A program made the translations under genes and the position numbers. The notes under the pieces are model-generated. The model saw only the letters and a list, made by a program, of their open reading frames with translations. It made no database searches and had not been told where the DNA came from. From Tychonema litorale BBK16 (lineage in GTDB: Bacteria; Cyanobacteriota; Cyanobacteriia; Cyanobacteriales; Microcoleaceae), in assembly GCF_021648855.1 (NCBI RefSeq), contig NZ_JAKJHX010000029.1, positions 1-27,404 of the forward strand: 27,404 bases of DNA. Reading direction: 5' to 3'. The number at the start of each line of letters is the position of its first letter. The stretch's first letter is position 1. This document shows, piece by piece, positions 1 to 7,781 of the stretch.

Positions 1-45
1 GTCTGAGGCGGTTGTCTTCCTAAAGACCGCTTGGCCTCCGACTTT

Positions 46-80
46 GCCGTGTCCCTACCCCAAAATTGTAGGGACACGGC
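46..80. repeat. Palindromic GTAGGGACACGGC repeat, copy 1
   Basis: Perfect 13-bp inverted repeat: GCCGTGTCCCTAC at 46-58 and GTAGGGACACGGC at 68-80, with a 9-nt loop. It is followed by ACTGCCGTCTCCTCT. Related copies lie at 8461-8520 and 11044-11108, and a fragment at 20707-20724. This copy lies just past the 3' end of the minus-strand transporter gene, so it could form a transcript-end hairpin, but no T-run follows on that strand. Nothing else is recognisable in 1-146. Confidence 0.8.
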
Positions 81-146
81 ACTGCCGTCTCCTCTATGTT
101 ATTTTCTGCCATGTCCTCTATGTCTACCTGTCAAGGACAAATTGCC

Positions 147-1913
147 TCAAGTAGCCTTCTTCTGAGGAGTCATCATGCGTTCCACACTCATAGCAGCCAC
201 GCTCAATGTCACCACAGCCATGCCGATAATTGCTACAGGCTGTAACTTCTCATTAATAATCACAAACCCAAAAAGTGCAGTCATCGCCGGCCCCAAAGTG
301 CCAATTACTGATGCTAAGGCTGCCCCTGCATACCGGATGGCAAAATTATTCAAGAGATAACTAAACAGCGTCAGTACACCTAAAATTATCCCTGCAACAA
401 TCAAACCAGGCCAAACATTTTGATCAATCTGAGGAGCCAAATTTTCTGACAGCGGTATCCACAAACTCAGGGCAGAAAACACAAAAATCGCGGCGAAATT
501 AACTAAACTAAAAGGAATCGGGTGTAGCTTACCAGCAGCCATTTGCGTCAGCAATACATAACCGGCAAAAGTAATCCCCGAAGCAAGTGCGGCTGTCACT
601 CCCACTCCCGCATTGCCACCGCCGGGAGCCGGAGCAGCAAAACTGGGCCACCCAGCTAAAATCAAACCTGCGGTAATCCCGCAAATTGCCAGGAGTCCGA
701 CTGTGCTGGGGCGAGAACCAAACAATACCCAAGAACCGAGTACGGTGATGATCGGATAAATAAAGAAAATTGTAATCGCAATGCCGGCTGGAATATTGCC
801 GATCGCCAAATAGATCAAAACCTGAGACAAAAACAGAAAAAATGCACTTCCTAAAACCTTGCTCCACAAAACTCGATCGCCCGACTGGAACAAGCGCCTA
901 ATATCTTTCCATACAGAAGGATAAAGAAATGTCGCCAAAATAGGCATCAAAGCCATCACCACAATCAACCGCATCAACAAAATCAACAGAGAATTTCCAA
1001 AGCCCGGAGTCACCACCCCCGGCACTTCAAACAAGCCGAAAATCTCCTTAGGATTGCTGCTCTTAATCAAAATTCTCAAACAAACATTAAATATCGACAA
1101 CACCACCGCTGAAGACAAAGCCAGCACCAACCCTGCCTGCATTTGAGAAGGTGCTTTAGCTGCTTTAGCAGGAGGCTGCGCCGGATGAGGGCGCTCCATT
1201 GCTTCTAGGCGATCGACGGGTGCAGAAGATACAATTTGTGGACGGACAGAATTAGTTAGTTCCTCTGGATAGGAATCTTCTGCATTAAAAGGATTGTCAA
1301 GATATGCTTCTTCTTCTTCAAGTTCTTCTCTGATGCGGTTAACCAGATTTTGTAGCAACTCTTCCCCTTGTCGCTCCAAAGTTTGCATATTATTGAGCCG
1401 CATGGACAATTCACTTTCGTAGCTGCTCAAATCTTGTTGTAGCATCTGAAAACTGCGATCGATCCTGTCATCCAGCGCAGCCAGCAACTCAGAAGCTCTT
1501 TCATCGTAGTTGCTTGGTGGCATCGGTATCGGAAACTCACCACTGGGAATTGGAATGCTGAGAGAATGACCAGAATTAGCACTAAGTTCATTAAACCGCT
1601 GTACCAACAAATCTTGCAAATTATGAGCCAAAACTTGAGCCAACTGTTTCAGCCACAACTGCTGCTGCTGAATGTATCTCCCAGAAAGAGATTCCATTTG
1701 CTGAGACTGCAATTTGCGATATTGCTCTCGGAGGCCTTCAATATCCTCAATCAGGTGACTTTTTTCAGTGTTCAGTCGTGTAATATCCTGATTTAGCTGA
1801 CCCTTGACATTTTCATGCAAAGCGTCTAGCTCCTCAATCACTGAGGTGAGGACTTGTTCTGCGGATTTCGTATCCTCTGGATCGCCGGCTGAGTATTTGT
1901 TCTCTTGCACCAT
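147..1913 (-). CDS. DMT/EamA-family transporter with long coiled-coil N-terminal domain
   Basis: A 588-residue protein in two parts. Residues about 15-230 are hydrophilic, rich in Glu, Gln and Leu, and look like coiled coil, with several heptad-like stretches (e.g. ITRLNTEKSHLIEDIEGL). A Pro/Ala-rich linker follows. From about residue 258 there are roughly ten hydrophobic segments arranged as two EamA repeats of the drug/metabolite transporter superfamily. The substrate cannot be told from sequence; family members export amino acids, nucleobases or similar metabolites across the inner membrane. The usual DMT length is about 300 residues, so the N-terminal 250 residues are an addition, presumably cytoplasmic. 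The ATG at 1911-1913 is preceded by a GAGG at a suitable distance. The gene stands alone, divergent from the small gene at 2030. The transporter class is secure; a role for the coiled coil in oligomerisation or anchoring is inference. Confidence 0.85.
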   Translation of the reverse strand: MVQENKYSAGDPEDTKSAEQVLTSVIEELDALHENVKGQLNQDITRLNTEKSHLIEDIEGLREQYRKLQSQQMESLSGRYIQQQQLWLKQLAQVLAHNLQDLLVQRFNELSANSGHSLSIPIPSGEFPIPMPPSNYDERASELLAALDDRIDRSFQMLQQDLSSYESELSMRLNNMQTLERQGEELLQNLVNRIREELEEEEAYLDNPFNAEDSYPEELTNSVRPQIVSSAPVDRLEAMERPHPAQPPAKAAKAPSQMQAGLVLALSSAVVLSIFNVCLRILIKSSNPKEIFGLFEVPGVVTPGFGNSLLILLMRLIVVMALMPILATFLYPSVWKDIRRLFQSGDRVLWSKVLGSAFFLFLSQVLIYLAIGNIPAGIAITIFFIYPIITVLGSWVLFGSRPSTVGLLAICGITAGLILAGWPSFAAPAPGGGNAGVGVTAALASGITFAGYVLLTQMAAGKLHPIPFSLVNFAAIFVFSALSLWIPLSENLAPQIDQNVWPGLIVAGIILGVLTLFSYLLNNFAIRYAGAALASVIGTLGPAMTALFGFVIINEKLQPVAIIGMAVVTLSVAAMSVERMMTPQKKAT

Positions 1914-2029
1914 TAACCTATAACCTCTAATTTAAACTGCATTGAGTATTCTGAAGTATCTTTGCAAATTAACTCACAATTTTCAGTCACTTTATTTAAA
2001 AGACGGCTGACACTATATTAGTCGCTAAG

Positions 2030-2305
2030 TTGGAGAGCAAAAAATTGCGATCGCCCGAAGAACACTTTGTGCAACTAGAAATCATACTACAACGCCACGC
2101 TGAAGCACTCGAAGCCGAAGTCAGAGCTTTGCAAACCGCAGACGAAACCGCTCAGTGGTCTCCTGACTGGAAGCGTTACTACAACTGGCGTTTCGCTCAA
2201 ATTTTCGCATCTGTGAAAATTTTTCGCAACTGGGGTGCGGATGCTGCGGCTTGGAAACTTTTGCCTCCACGAGTTTATCCTAACCGAGGTAATCAGCAGG
2301 ATTAG
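2030..2305 (+). CDS. Small conserved hypothetical protein
   Basis: A 91-residue soluble protein starting at TTG (2030), with no ATG available near the 5' end. Its N-terminal half is an amphipathic helix-rich stretch (EEHFVQLEIILQRHAEALEA), followed by a Trp/Tyr/Arg-rich motif (WSPDWKRYYNWRFAQIF) that looks constrained rather than random. No signal peptide or membrane segment is visible. I do not recognise a family and propose no function. It lies between the divergent DMT gene and the convergent phosphate permease. A perfect 14-bp tandem duplication begins at its stop codon. The TTG start is uncertain because upstream Shine-Dalgarno support is weak; a TTG at 2045 is an alternative. Confidence 0.6.
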   Translation: MESKKLRSPEEHFVQLEIILQRHAEALEAEVRALQTADETAQWSPDWKRYYNWRFAQIFASVKIFRNWGADAAAWKLLPPRVYPNRGNQQD

Positions 2306-2332
2306 TTGACGGTTGACTGTTGACGGTTGACT
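2305..2332. repeat. Perfect 14-bp tandem duplication (GTTGACGGTTGACT x2)
   Basis: GTTGACGGTTGACT occurs at 2305-2318 and again at 2319-2332, immediately downstream of the small gene. The same TTGAC/TTGACTGTT vocabulary recurs in other spacers (6038-6058, 8338-8360), so this is a dispersed low-complexity motif rather than a local accident. Confidence 0.85.
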
Positions 2333-2363
2333 GTTTGATATGTGGCGTCAATTCTTCAATTCT

Positions 2364-3725
2364 TCAATCCAAAATCGATCGCGCGATGCTAAAAATGACC
2401 GCAGCCAAACCTGCGGCGATCGGAATTGTGACTAACCAAGCCGAACCAATTGACAGCAAAATATTCCAGCGTACAGATTTCCAACCCTTGACAAGTCCGA
2501 CTCCGACAACTGCACCCACTAAAGCATGGGAGGTGGAAACTGGCAAACCCAAGCGGGATGCTAACAAAACAGTAGCCGCAGTGGCTAATTCAGCACAAAA
2601 TCCCCCACTTGGTTGCAGTTGAATAATGCCTTCGCCGACTGTCGCAATCACATTTTTGCCCCAGATAGCCAAACCGACGACTATTCCCACACCTCCGAGG
2701 ACTAAAATCCAAAAGGGAACGCTGAAGTCGTTTAGGGGAAAGGAACCTGTGCGACGAATATAGACGATCGCAGCTAAAGGTGCAACAGCATTACCAACAT
2801 CATTGGAACCATGAGCAAATGCCACAAAACAGGCACTGATCACTTGAAATCGGGCCATTTGTTCCTCGATCGGAGAGGGAGTTCTGCCCCCTTCTTCTTC
2901 ATTCCCCCCTTGGGGGAGGTAGGGGGGGGTTCCTCCTTCTTCATTCCCCCATTGGACGGTTCCTGCTGATGCTAATTTTCGCCAGCTAGTTTGAGTAAGG
3001 ACGATCGCCCCAATACCCCCAATCCCGATCGCCACATCATGCACCGGAATATTCCAACCAAATCTATACTGAAGCTGAGCTAAAACCCCTGTCTGCACAA
3101 AAGCCACATCAATCACAGAGGGCAATACAAGAACCCCAAATATGCTCAGCATTGCTGCACTCAGCCAAGGTATCCATTCGCGCATCTGATCTAAAGGATC
3201 TGGTCGATCGAGAATCGAATACTTAACCAAACTGTAAAATAGGGCGGCCAAAGCACCACTCGCTACCGGTGTCGCCAGCCAAGTCAGGGAAATAGTGCCG
3301 ATGGTTTGCCAATCAACAGCACCAATGCCGGCTGCGATCGAGCTAAAACCTGCGATCGCGCCTACAACCGCATGAGATGAAGAAACAGGCAAACCCCGAC
3401 TCGTAGCGATTTGCAGCCACACGCCACAAGCAGCCAGCACTGACACCATCCCGATTAAAAATACTTGCGGCTGAGCTGTGAAGGCTTCTGCATTCACAAC
3501 TCCCGTTGCCAGAGTTTGGGAAACTCCTTGCCCAAACAGCACCGCACCCCCAAACTCCAATATGCCTGCAACAATTATTGCCTGTCGCAGAGTTAGCGCT
3601 TTTGAGCCGACGGATGTTCCCATCGAGTTAGCGACATCGTTAGCCCCCAAATTGGCAGCGACGTACAGGGCTAGTGTCGCGATCGCCAACAGTTGCAAAA
3701 ATTCAGCCCCAGAAGTATTTAACAT
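2364..3725 (-). CDS. PiT-family inorganic phosphate permease
   Basis: A 453-residue polytopic membrane protein of the PiT (PF01384) family, which takes up inorganic phosphate as a metal-phosphate complex by ion symport. The two signature repeats are visible: GANDVANSMGTSVGS at residues 28-42 in the N-terminal half and AHGSNDVGNAVAPLA in the C-terminal half, each followed by a (G/P)(L/V)PVS(S/T)SHA motif (RGLPVSSSHAVVGA and LGLPVSTSHALVGA). About ten to twelve hydrophobic segments are present. The central hydrophilic loop (about residues 255-285) carries a Gly/Glu/Pro-rich insertion built from repeated DNA, described separately. The gene is divergent from rplS with only 67 bp between start codons. 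No recognisable Pho-box array was seen, so phosphate control is not shown. The substrate could be sulfate in rare relatives; phosphate is the likeliest. Confidence 0.93.
   Translation of the reverse strand: MLNTSGAEFLQLLAIATLALYVAANLGANDVANSMGTSVGSKALTLRQAIIVAGILEFGGAVLFGQGVSQTLATGVVNAEAFTAQPQVFLIGMVSVLAACGVWLQIATSRGLPVSSSHAVVGAIAGFSSIAAGIGAVDWQTIGTISLTWLATPVASGALAALFYSLVKYSILDRPDPLDQMREWIPWLSAAMLSIFGVLVLPSVIDVAFVQTGVLAQLQYRFGWNIPVHDVAIGIGGIGAIVLTQTSWRKLASAGTVQWGNEEGGTPPYLPQGGNEEEGGRTPSPIEEQMARFQVISACFVAFAHGSNDVGNAVAPLAAIVYIRRTGSFPLNDFSVPFWILVLGGVGIVVGLAIWGKNVIATVGEGIIQLQPSGGFCAELATAATVLLASRLGLPVSTSHALVGAVVGVGLVKGWKSVRWNILLSIGSAWLVTIPIAAGLAAVIFSIARSILD
2875..2950. repeat. Low-complexity repeat insertion inside the PiT gene
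   Basis: A C/G-run-rich stretch with a duplicated CTTCTTCATTCCCCC module (near 2894-2908 and 2935-2949) flanking a pseudo-palindrome CCCCCCTTGGGGGAGG. On the coding strand it reads in frame as a Gly-Gly-Asn-Glu-Glu repeat with Pro residues, in the central cytoplasmic loop where PiT proteins vary in length. Confidence 0.7.
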
Positions 3726-3734
3726 AATTTTCTT

Positions 3735-3765
3735 TTGCTATAAAACGAGCAGTTCGATATATAAT
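3735..3765 (+). promoter_or_regulatory. Candidate promoter of rplS
   Basis: A consensus TATAAT lies at 3760-3765, with TTGCTA at 3735-3740 as a possible -35 (19-bp spacer, longer than ideal). Predicted transcription would begin near 3772, giving a leader of about 20 nt before the ATG at 3793. The same 67-bp interval must also hold the promoter of the divergent phosphate permease. Confidence 0.4.
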
Positions 3766-3792
3766 AAGGGATTGTGAGTTTTGGTAAATCTG

Positions 3793-4176
3793 ATGAAAGG
3801 CGCAGAAATAATCCGCTCCCTGGAGACGGAAGAAATAAATAGAGTCAAGGTAGAACTCAGCAAAGTGGTCCCCGAAATTTACGTGGGCGACACAGTGCGA
3901 GTCGGCGTGAGAATTAAGGAAGGCACTAAAGAACGGGTTCAGCCCTACGAAGGCACCGTCATTGCCATGCGTAACGGCGGCATTAATGAAACCATCACAG
4001 TTCGCCGTGTATTTCAGGGTGTCGGTGTGGAACGGGTGTTTTTGATTCACTCGCCCCGCATTGCCACCATCCAAGTGATGCGACGCGGTAAAGTCCGTAG
4101 AGCAAAACTTTACTACCTGCGCGATCGCGTTGGTAAAGCTACCCGCGTCAAACAGCGGTTCGATCGCTCTCTTTAG
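3793..4176 (+). CDS. rplS: 50S ribosomal protein L19
   Basis: A 127-residue L19 that sits at the 30S-50S interface. Diagnostic stretches are [42 protein letters not shown] and the C-terminal [19 protein letters not shown]. The reading frame is open back to a TTG at 3781, but cyanobacterial L19 proteins begin with an M-x-x-x-EIIRS pattern that matches the ATG at 3793 ([11 protein letters not shown]), so I chose that start. It is first in a conserved cyanobacterial neighbourhood: rplS, tRNA-Trp, secE, nusG and the L11/L1/L10/L12 genes. The 119 bp before the tRNA gene contain a candidate promoter, so L19 is probably transcribed separately from it. Confidence 0.97.
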   Translation: MKGAEIIRSLETEEINRVKVELSKVVPEIYVGDTVRVGVRIKEGTKERVQPYEGTVIAMRNGGINETITVRRVFQGVGVERVFLIHSPRIATIQVMRRGKVRRAKLYYLRDRVGKATRVKQRFDRSL

Positions 4177-4224
4177 GAATATTCCTCATTAGAAAAATCG
4201 AAAATTGAGAAATTTGAAAAAAGT

Positions 4225-4254
4225 TTCCAATTTACGAGCGCACTGTGTTAGAAT
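4225..4254 (+). promoter_or_regulatory. Candidate promoter upstream of tRNA-Trp
   Basis: A TAGAAT -10 element lies at 4249-4254, about 40 bp before the mature tRNA 5' end. The matching -35 (TTCCAA, 4225-4230) is weak. Position and -10 quality make it plausible. Confidence 0.35.
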
Positions 4255-4295
4255 AAAAATCTAGAGGTTAAGCAAATCTTAGCAACCTCACCTGT

Positions 4296-4368
4296 GCGCT
4301 CTTAGTTCAGTTGGTAGAACGCAGGTCTCCAAAACCTGATGTCGGGGGTTCAAGTCCTCCAGGGCGCG
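4296..4368 (+). tRNA. trnW: tRNA-Trp (anticodon CCA)
   Basis: A complete 73-nt cloverleaf. The acceptor stem GCGCTCT (4296-4302) pairs with AGGGCGC (4361-4367) with one T-G pair; the discriminator is G at 4368. The D-stem is GTTC/GAAC, the anticodon stem CAGGT/ACCTG, with loop CTCCAAA holding CCA at 4329-4331. The T-stem is GGGGG/CCTCC around loop TTCAAGT. The 3' CCA is not encoded, as is usual in cyanobacteria. It reads UGG codons as tryptophan and lies between rplS and secE. Confidence 0.97.
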
Positions 4369-4694
4369 CTGAATCACCAAAACTTAAATTCTGCCCGAAA
4401 GCGCCCGGATTATTAGCTGGTAACAGCGAAAACCGCAGACTTTTGGGTAGAATTAATTTTTGTGGGCGGTTCGCAAAATATAGCATCACCAAATCCTCAG
4501 TGTAGGATCTCGATTACCAGTATCGGCGATCGTTAACTACACTCAGATAGATTCGGCTTGTAAAGTGGTTGCTTGAGATTTGAGATTGGAAATTGGGCGT
4601 AAGTGGTTAGTGTCAAAAAATCCGATCCCCGCGAGCCACTCACAAAATCAAAAATCGAAAATCGAAAATCAAAAATCGCAAGGGGGATTCAATC
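4369..4694. other. Non-coding spacer between tRNA-Trp and secE
   Basis: This 326-bp gap holds no convincing gene; the open frames across it on both strands are uninterrupted only by chance and overlap the tRNA. The last 50 bp contain an A-rich heptamer tract (4643-4679), then AAGGGGG as a Shine-Dalgarno for secE. A promoter for the secE-nusG operon is expected here, but I cannot single out a convincing pair of boxes. Confidence 0.6.
4643..4679. repeat. AAAATC(A/G) heptamer tract before secE
   Basis: Five consecutive CAAAATCA/AAAATCGA-type units of about 7-8 nt end 15 bp before the secE start codon. Similar AAAATCC/T tracts precede rplA, rplL and the gene at 15632. Confidence 0.75.
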
Positions 4695-4928
4695 GTGGCG
4701 AAAAAAGACGAAGCTCAACAAACTCAAGAAATAGCCGCACCTGGGTTTGACCCAACGGGTTTTTTGAAGGAAACGAGAGAAGAACTTGATAAAGTAGTTT
4801 GGCCGAGTCGGCAGCAGCTAATCAGCGAGTCTTTGGCAGTGCTTTTGATGGTAATCCTCTCAGCAAGCCTCATCTACTTGGTGGATAACCTCTTCAACTG
4901 GGGCGCAGCAAAGGTGTTTGGGTCATGA
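4695..4928 (+). CDS. secE: Preprotein translocase subunit SecE
   Basis: A 77-residue short SecE with one membrane segment (about residues 46-68, LAVLLMVILSASLIYLVDNL). The conserved cytoplasmic amphipathic motif precedes it: FLKETREELDKVVWPSRQQ. SecE clamps SecY in the SecYEG channel of the plasma (and, in cyanobacteria, thylakoid) membrane. The GTG start at 4695 is supported by AAGGGGG 8 nt upstream and by the common MAKK N-terminus. Its end overlaps the nusG start by 4 bp (ATGA), so the two are translationally coupled. Confidence 0.96.
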   Translation: MAKKDEAQQTQEIAAPGFDPTGFLKETREELDKVVWPSRQQLISESLAVLLMVILSASLIYLVDNLFNWGAAKVFGS

Positions 4929-5563
4929 CTTTTGGATCAGAAGAATCTGAATATTCCACAGAACCTACCCCAGGGAAAGGTTCCCCCGAAGTACCTGAGT
5001 TGAACGCTCGGTGGTACGCTGTTCAGGTAGCTTCCGGCTGCGAAAAGCGGGTGAAAGCAAACTTAGACCAGCGGATTCAAACTTTAGATGTTGCCGATCG
5101 CATCGTTCAAGTCGAAATTCCCCAAACCCCGGCGATCAGAGTCGGTAAAGACGGCTCCAGACGGCAATCCGACGAAAAAATCTTTCCCGGCTACGTCCTC
5201 ATCCGTATGTTTATGGACGAGGATACCTGGCAGGTCATCAAAAACACCCCCAACGTCATTAACTTCGTCGGGGCAGAGCAAAAACGCCGCTACGGGCGCG
5301 GTAGGGGTCATGTCAAACCGCTACCTCTGAGTCACTCAGAAGTAGAACGGATCTTCAGAAACGCTCAGGAATCAGAACCAGTCGTCAAAGTATCGATGGC
5401 GACAGGAGACCACGTCGTGGTACTTTCCGGGCCATTCAAAGATTTTGAAGGTGATGTGATCGAAGTTAGCCCGGAACGGAACAAGCTCAAAGTTTTACTA
5501 TCGATTTTTGGGCGCGATACGCCTGTAGAATTAGAGTTCAATCAAGTTCAGAAACAGAACTAA
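4925..5563 (+). CDS. nusG: Transcription termination/antitermination factor NusG
   Basis: A 212-residue NusG. After an acidic, poorly conserved 25-residue N-terminal tail comes the NGN domain (about 28-140), beginning ARWYAVQVASGCEKRVKANL and containing KIFPGYVLIRM and the VINFVGA motif. A KOW domain follows (about 158-205: MATGDHVVVLSGPFKDFEGDV). NusG binds the RNA polymerase clamp, promotes processivity and couples transcription to Rho or the ribosome. Conserved NusG proteins often have about 180-190 residues; the extra length is the N-terminal tail. It overlaps secE by 4 bp, and rplK starts 3 bp after its stop, so secE-nusG-rplK form one operon. Confidence 0.97.
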   Translation: MTFGSEESEYSTEPTPGKGSPEVPELNARWYAVQVASGCEKRVKANLDQRIQTLDVADRIVQVEIPQTPAIRVGKDGSRRQSDEKIFPGYVLIRMFMDEDTWQVIKNTPNVINFVGAEQKRRYGRGRGHVKPLPLSHSEVERIFRNAQESEPVVKVSMATGDHVVVLSGPFKDFEGDVIEVSPERNKLKVLLSIFGRDTPVELEFNQVQKQN

Positions 5564-5566
5564 CTA

Positions 5567-5992
5567 ATGGCAAAGAAAGTTGTTGCAGTAATTAAGTTGG
5601 CGATTACAGCGGGAAAAGCCAACCCAGCTCCTCCGATCGGCCCAGCATTGGGTCAGCACGGCGTCAATATCATGATGTTTTGCAAGGAGTACAATGCTAG
5701 AACCGCAGACCAAGCCGGTCTCGTGGTTCCAGTAGAAATCTCGGTTTTTGAAGACCGTAGTTTCACATTCATCCTCAAAACCCCACCCGCTTCGGTTTTG
5801 ATTCAAAAAGCCGCTGGCATTGCCAAAGGTTCAGGAGAACCCAATCGCAAGCAAGTAGGCCAGATTACCCAAGCTCAACTGCGAGAAATTGCAGAAGCAA
5901 AAATGCCCGACCTTAACGCTAATGATGTTGAGGCTGCGATGAGAATTGTCGCAGGAACGGCTAAAAATATGGGTGTCGCGATCGCGGATTAA
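5567..5992 (+). CDS. rplK: 50S ribosomal protein L11
   Basis: A 141-residue L11, the normal length. The N-terminal domain has [20 protein letters not shown] and [15 protein letters not shown]; the C-terminal RNA-binding domain has the PPAS motif and ends GTAKNMGV. L11 binds the GTPase-associated region of 23S rRNA and forms the base of the L10-L7/L12 stalk. It starts 3 bp after the nusG stop with no separate promoter space. A 259-bp repeat-filled spacer separates it from rplA, which is unusually long for this pair. Confidence 0.98.
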   Translation: MAKKVVAVIKLAITAGKANPAPPIGPALGQHGVNIMMFCKEYNARTADQAGLVVPVEISVFEDRSFTFILKTPPASVLIQKAAGIAKGSGEPNRKQVGQITQAQLREIAEAKMPDLNANDVEAAMRIVAGTAKNMGVAIAD

Positions 5993-6008
5993 AGTCAGTT
6001 AACAAGTA

Positions 6009-6040
6009 CCCTGAGCGTAGTCGAAGGGTCGAAGGGTCAG
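6009..6040. repeat. CTGAGCGTAGTCGAAG repeat with GGTCGAAG units (short copy)
   Basis: CTGAGCGTAGTCGAAG at 6011-6026 is followed by GGTCGAAG and GGTCA. It is the inverted counterpart of the end of the larger element at 9828-9907, with fewer 8-bp units. Confidence 0.75.
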
Positions 6041-6087
6041 TTGACAGTTGGCCGTTGGCAGTAATTCCTGATTGTGAAGGTAAAATC

Positions 6088-6231
6088 TTCAATTCTTCAA
6101 TCCAAAATCTAAAATCCAAAATCGCTCGATTCAGGGGGAGAAGCAAAGCTTCGCTAGGAATCGAACAAATTTTAGAAATCAGATTAGCTAACAAGTTCAA
6201 TCTAGAATCTAAAATCCCAAATCTAAAATCG
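6088..6231. repeat. Two AAAATCY heptamer tracts in the rplK-rplA spacer
   Basis: CTTCAATTCTTCAATCC followed by AAAATCTAAAATCCAAAATCG (about 6088-6123), and a second tract of AATCTAAAATC units (6200-6231) ending 20 bp before the rplA start. The first block resembles the CAATTCTTCAATCC sequence near 2348-2375. Confidence 0.7.
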
Positions 6232-6251
6232 ACATACCCCAAAAAATCAAA

Positions 6252-6965
6252 ATGGCAAAAAAAGTATCGCGAAGACTGCAAGAACTTCTCAAGAAAGTTG
6301 AAGAGAGACCTTACCTACCTTTGGAAGCTCTCCAACTTTTGAAAGAAACAGCTACAGCCAAGTTTGCAGAATCGGCTGAAGCTCACATCCGTTTAGGAAT
6401 TGACCCAAAATATACTGACCAGCAGTTGCGGACAACTGTGTCGTTGCCCAAAGGAACTGGTCAAGTAGTCAGAATTGCGGTGATTGCTAAGGGCGAAAAA
6501 GTTAAAGAAGCCCTAAATGCTGGTGCGGATATTGCTGGTTCTGAAGAACTGATCGAGCAAATTCAAAAAGGCATGATGGACTTTGATTGCCTAATTGCTA
6601 CCCCAGACGTGATGCCATTGGTGGCAAAATTGGGCCGATTGCTTGGTCCTCGCGGTTTGATGCCCTCTCCAAAAGGCGGCACGGTGACGGCTGACGTAAC
6701 TCAGGCGATCAACGAGTTCAAAGGTGGTAAAATGGAATTCCGTGCCGACAAAACTGGCATCGTTCATGTTATGTTTGGCAAGGCCGCTTTTTCAGCCGAA
6801 GATTTGCTGCTCAACCTTCATGCTTTGCAAGAAACAGTTGACCGCAACCGTCCTTCTGGTGCGAAAGGTCGCTACTGGCGCACTTTGTATGTATCCGCAA
6901 CAATGGGCCCATCGATCGAAGTCGATATTAGCGCCCTGCGTGATACTAAGCTTGATGCTGGCTAG
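6252..6965 (+). CDS. rplA: 50S ribosomal protein L1
   Basis: A 237-residue L1, normal length. Conserved stretches are [39 protein letters not shown], the [19 protein letters not shown] signature and the C-terminal [17 protein letters not shown]1 binds 23S rRNA at the mobile E-site stalk and in many bacteria represses its own mRNA. The MAKKVSRR N-terminus fits the family, although no Shine-Dalgarno is visible; the start is preceded by a heptamer repeat tract. The frame ends at 6965, just before the L10 leader. Confidence 0.98.
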   Translation: MAKKVSRRLQELLKKVEERPYLPLEALQLLKETATAKFAESAEAHIRLGIDPKYTDQQLRTTVSLPKGTGQVVRIAVIAKGEKVKEALNAGADIAGSEELIEQIQKGMMDFDCLIATPDVMPLVAKLGRLLGPRGLMPSPKGGTVTADVTQAINEFKGGKMEFRADKTGIVHVMFGKAAFSAEDLLLNLHALQETVDRNRPSGAKGRYWRTLYVSATMGPSIEVDISALRDTKLDAG

Positions 6966-7016
6966 AAAGAATACTAATTTCTCTCTGCTCGTCAAAGCCT
7001 AATCCAAAATCAATAA

Positions 7017-7163
7017 GCTGAAGACCGCAGGTGCTAATCGCGCTTAATTCCCTGCCGAGGCTGAAGAACTAAAAACTCAAGACTAAAGATTAAAAATTCT
7101 CTATTTTTAACTCTCAATTCTTAACTTTTAATTCTCTGCCCCGGCTCCAAGGTCGGGGTTTTT
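7017..7163 (+). promoter_or_regulatory. Ribosomal protein L10 leader with attenuator hairpin
   Basis: The 5' part has the sequence pattern of the L10 leader RNA: GCTGAAGACCGCAGGTGCT followed by TTCCCTGCCGAGGC. GCAGG (7027-7031) pairs with CCTGC (7051-7055), with the flanking GAAGACC/CGAGGCTGAAG forming the internal-loop/kink region bound by L10(L12)4. At the 3' end CCCCGGCT (7139-7146) pairs with GGTCGGGG (7151-7158) around CCAA, and TTTTT follows at 7159-7163: an intrinsic terminator placed 23 bp before the rplJ Shine-Dalgarno. This fits autogenous attenuation of rplJ-rplL by excess L10-L12. The family is established; operation here is inferred from sequence. Confidence 0.85.
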
Positions 7164-7185
7164 GATGGTCAGTTTTCGATCCTTA

Positions 7186-7193
7186 AAGGAGGT
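7186..7193 (+). promoter_or_regulatory. Strong Shine-Dalgarno of rplJ
   Basis: AAGGAGGT is a full match to the 16S rRNA tail, 9 nt before the rplJ ATG. Most other genes in the window lack such a strong site. Confidence 0.85.
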
Positions 7194-7202
7194 GAAATAA
7201 GT

Positions 7203-7781
7203 ATGGGCAAGAGTTTAGCAGTAAAAAATGAGATTATTGCAGACCTCAAGAAAACCTTGAGCGAATCTCAATTGGCGATCGTGATTGACTACAAGAGTTT
7301 AACTGTTGCAGAAATCACGGACTTGCGTCGGCGCTTGCGTCCGAAAGGTAGCAGTTGCCAAGTCGCAAAAAACACGCTAATGCGAATTGCGGTTGAAGGT
7401 AACGAAACCTGGCAACCGATGCAGGAATTACTAACTGGTACTTCCGCATTTCTATTCGTGCAAGAAGACATCGGTGGCGCGATTAAAGCTTACCAAGAAT
7501 TCCAAAAAGCTACCAAGAAGACAGAACTTCGTGGCGGCGTAATGGAAGGACGGGTGCTCAGAGAAGCTGATGTTAAGGCATTAGCCGATCTGCCATCGAA
7601 AGAACAACTCATGGCTCAAATTGCTGGTGCTATCAACGGCGTCGCAACCAAGTTGGCTGTGGGTATCAATCAAGTTCCTACTTCGATCGCTCGTGGTCTC
7701 AAAGCTTATGCTGAAAAAGACGGCGATTCGACAGAAGCAGCAGCAGAAGCAGAAGCACCAGCAGAAAGCGTATCTGCTTAG
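7203..7781 (+). CDS. rplJ: 50S ribosomal protein L10
   Basis: A 192-residue L10. The N-terminal rRNA-binding region carries SQLAIVIDYKSLTVAEITDLR, VAKNTLMRIAVEG and the TGTSAFLF stretch; the helical tail that binds L7/L12 dimers follows. The C-terminus has an Ala/Glu-rich extension (residues about 176-192, EAAAEAEAPAES), longer than in E. coli (165 residues) and encoded by a repeated GCAGAAGCA-type run. It lies behind a leader attenuator and a full Shine-Dalgarno, and precedes rplL by 129 bp. Confidence 0.98.
   Translation: MGKSLAVKNEIIADLKKTLSESQLAIVIDYKSLTVAEITDLRRRLRPKGSSCQVAKNTLMRIAVEGNETWQPMQELLTGTSAFLFVQEDIGGAIKAYQEFQKATKKTELRGGVMEGRVLREADVKALADLPSKEQLMAQIAGAINGVATKLAVGINQVPTSIARGLKAYAEKDGDSTEAAAEAEAPAESVSA

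Noticed and set aside
3703..4074. 123-codon antisense frame opposite rplS
   Set aside because: It overlaps the start of the phosphate permease and L19 on opposite strands and has no recognisable protein features.
4307..4505. Open frames on both strands over the tRNA-Trp and its 3' spacer
   Set aside because: They overlap a complete tRNA gene and show no protein features.
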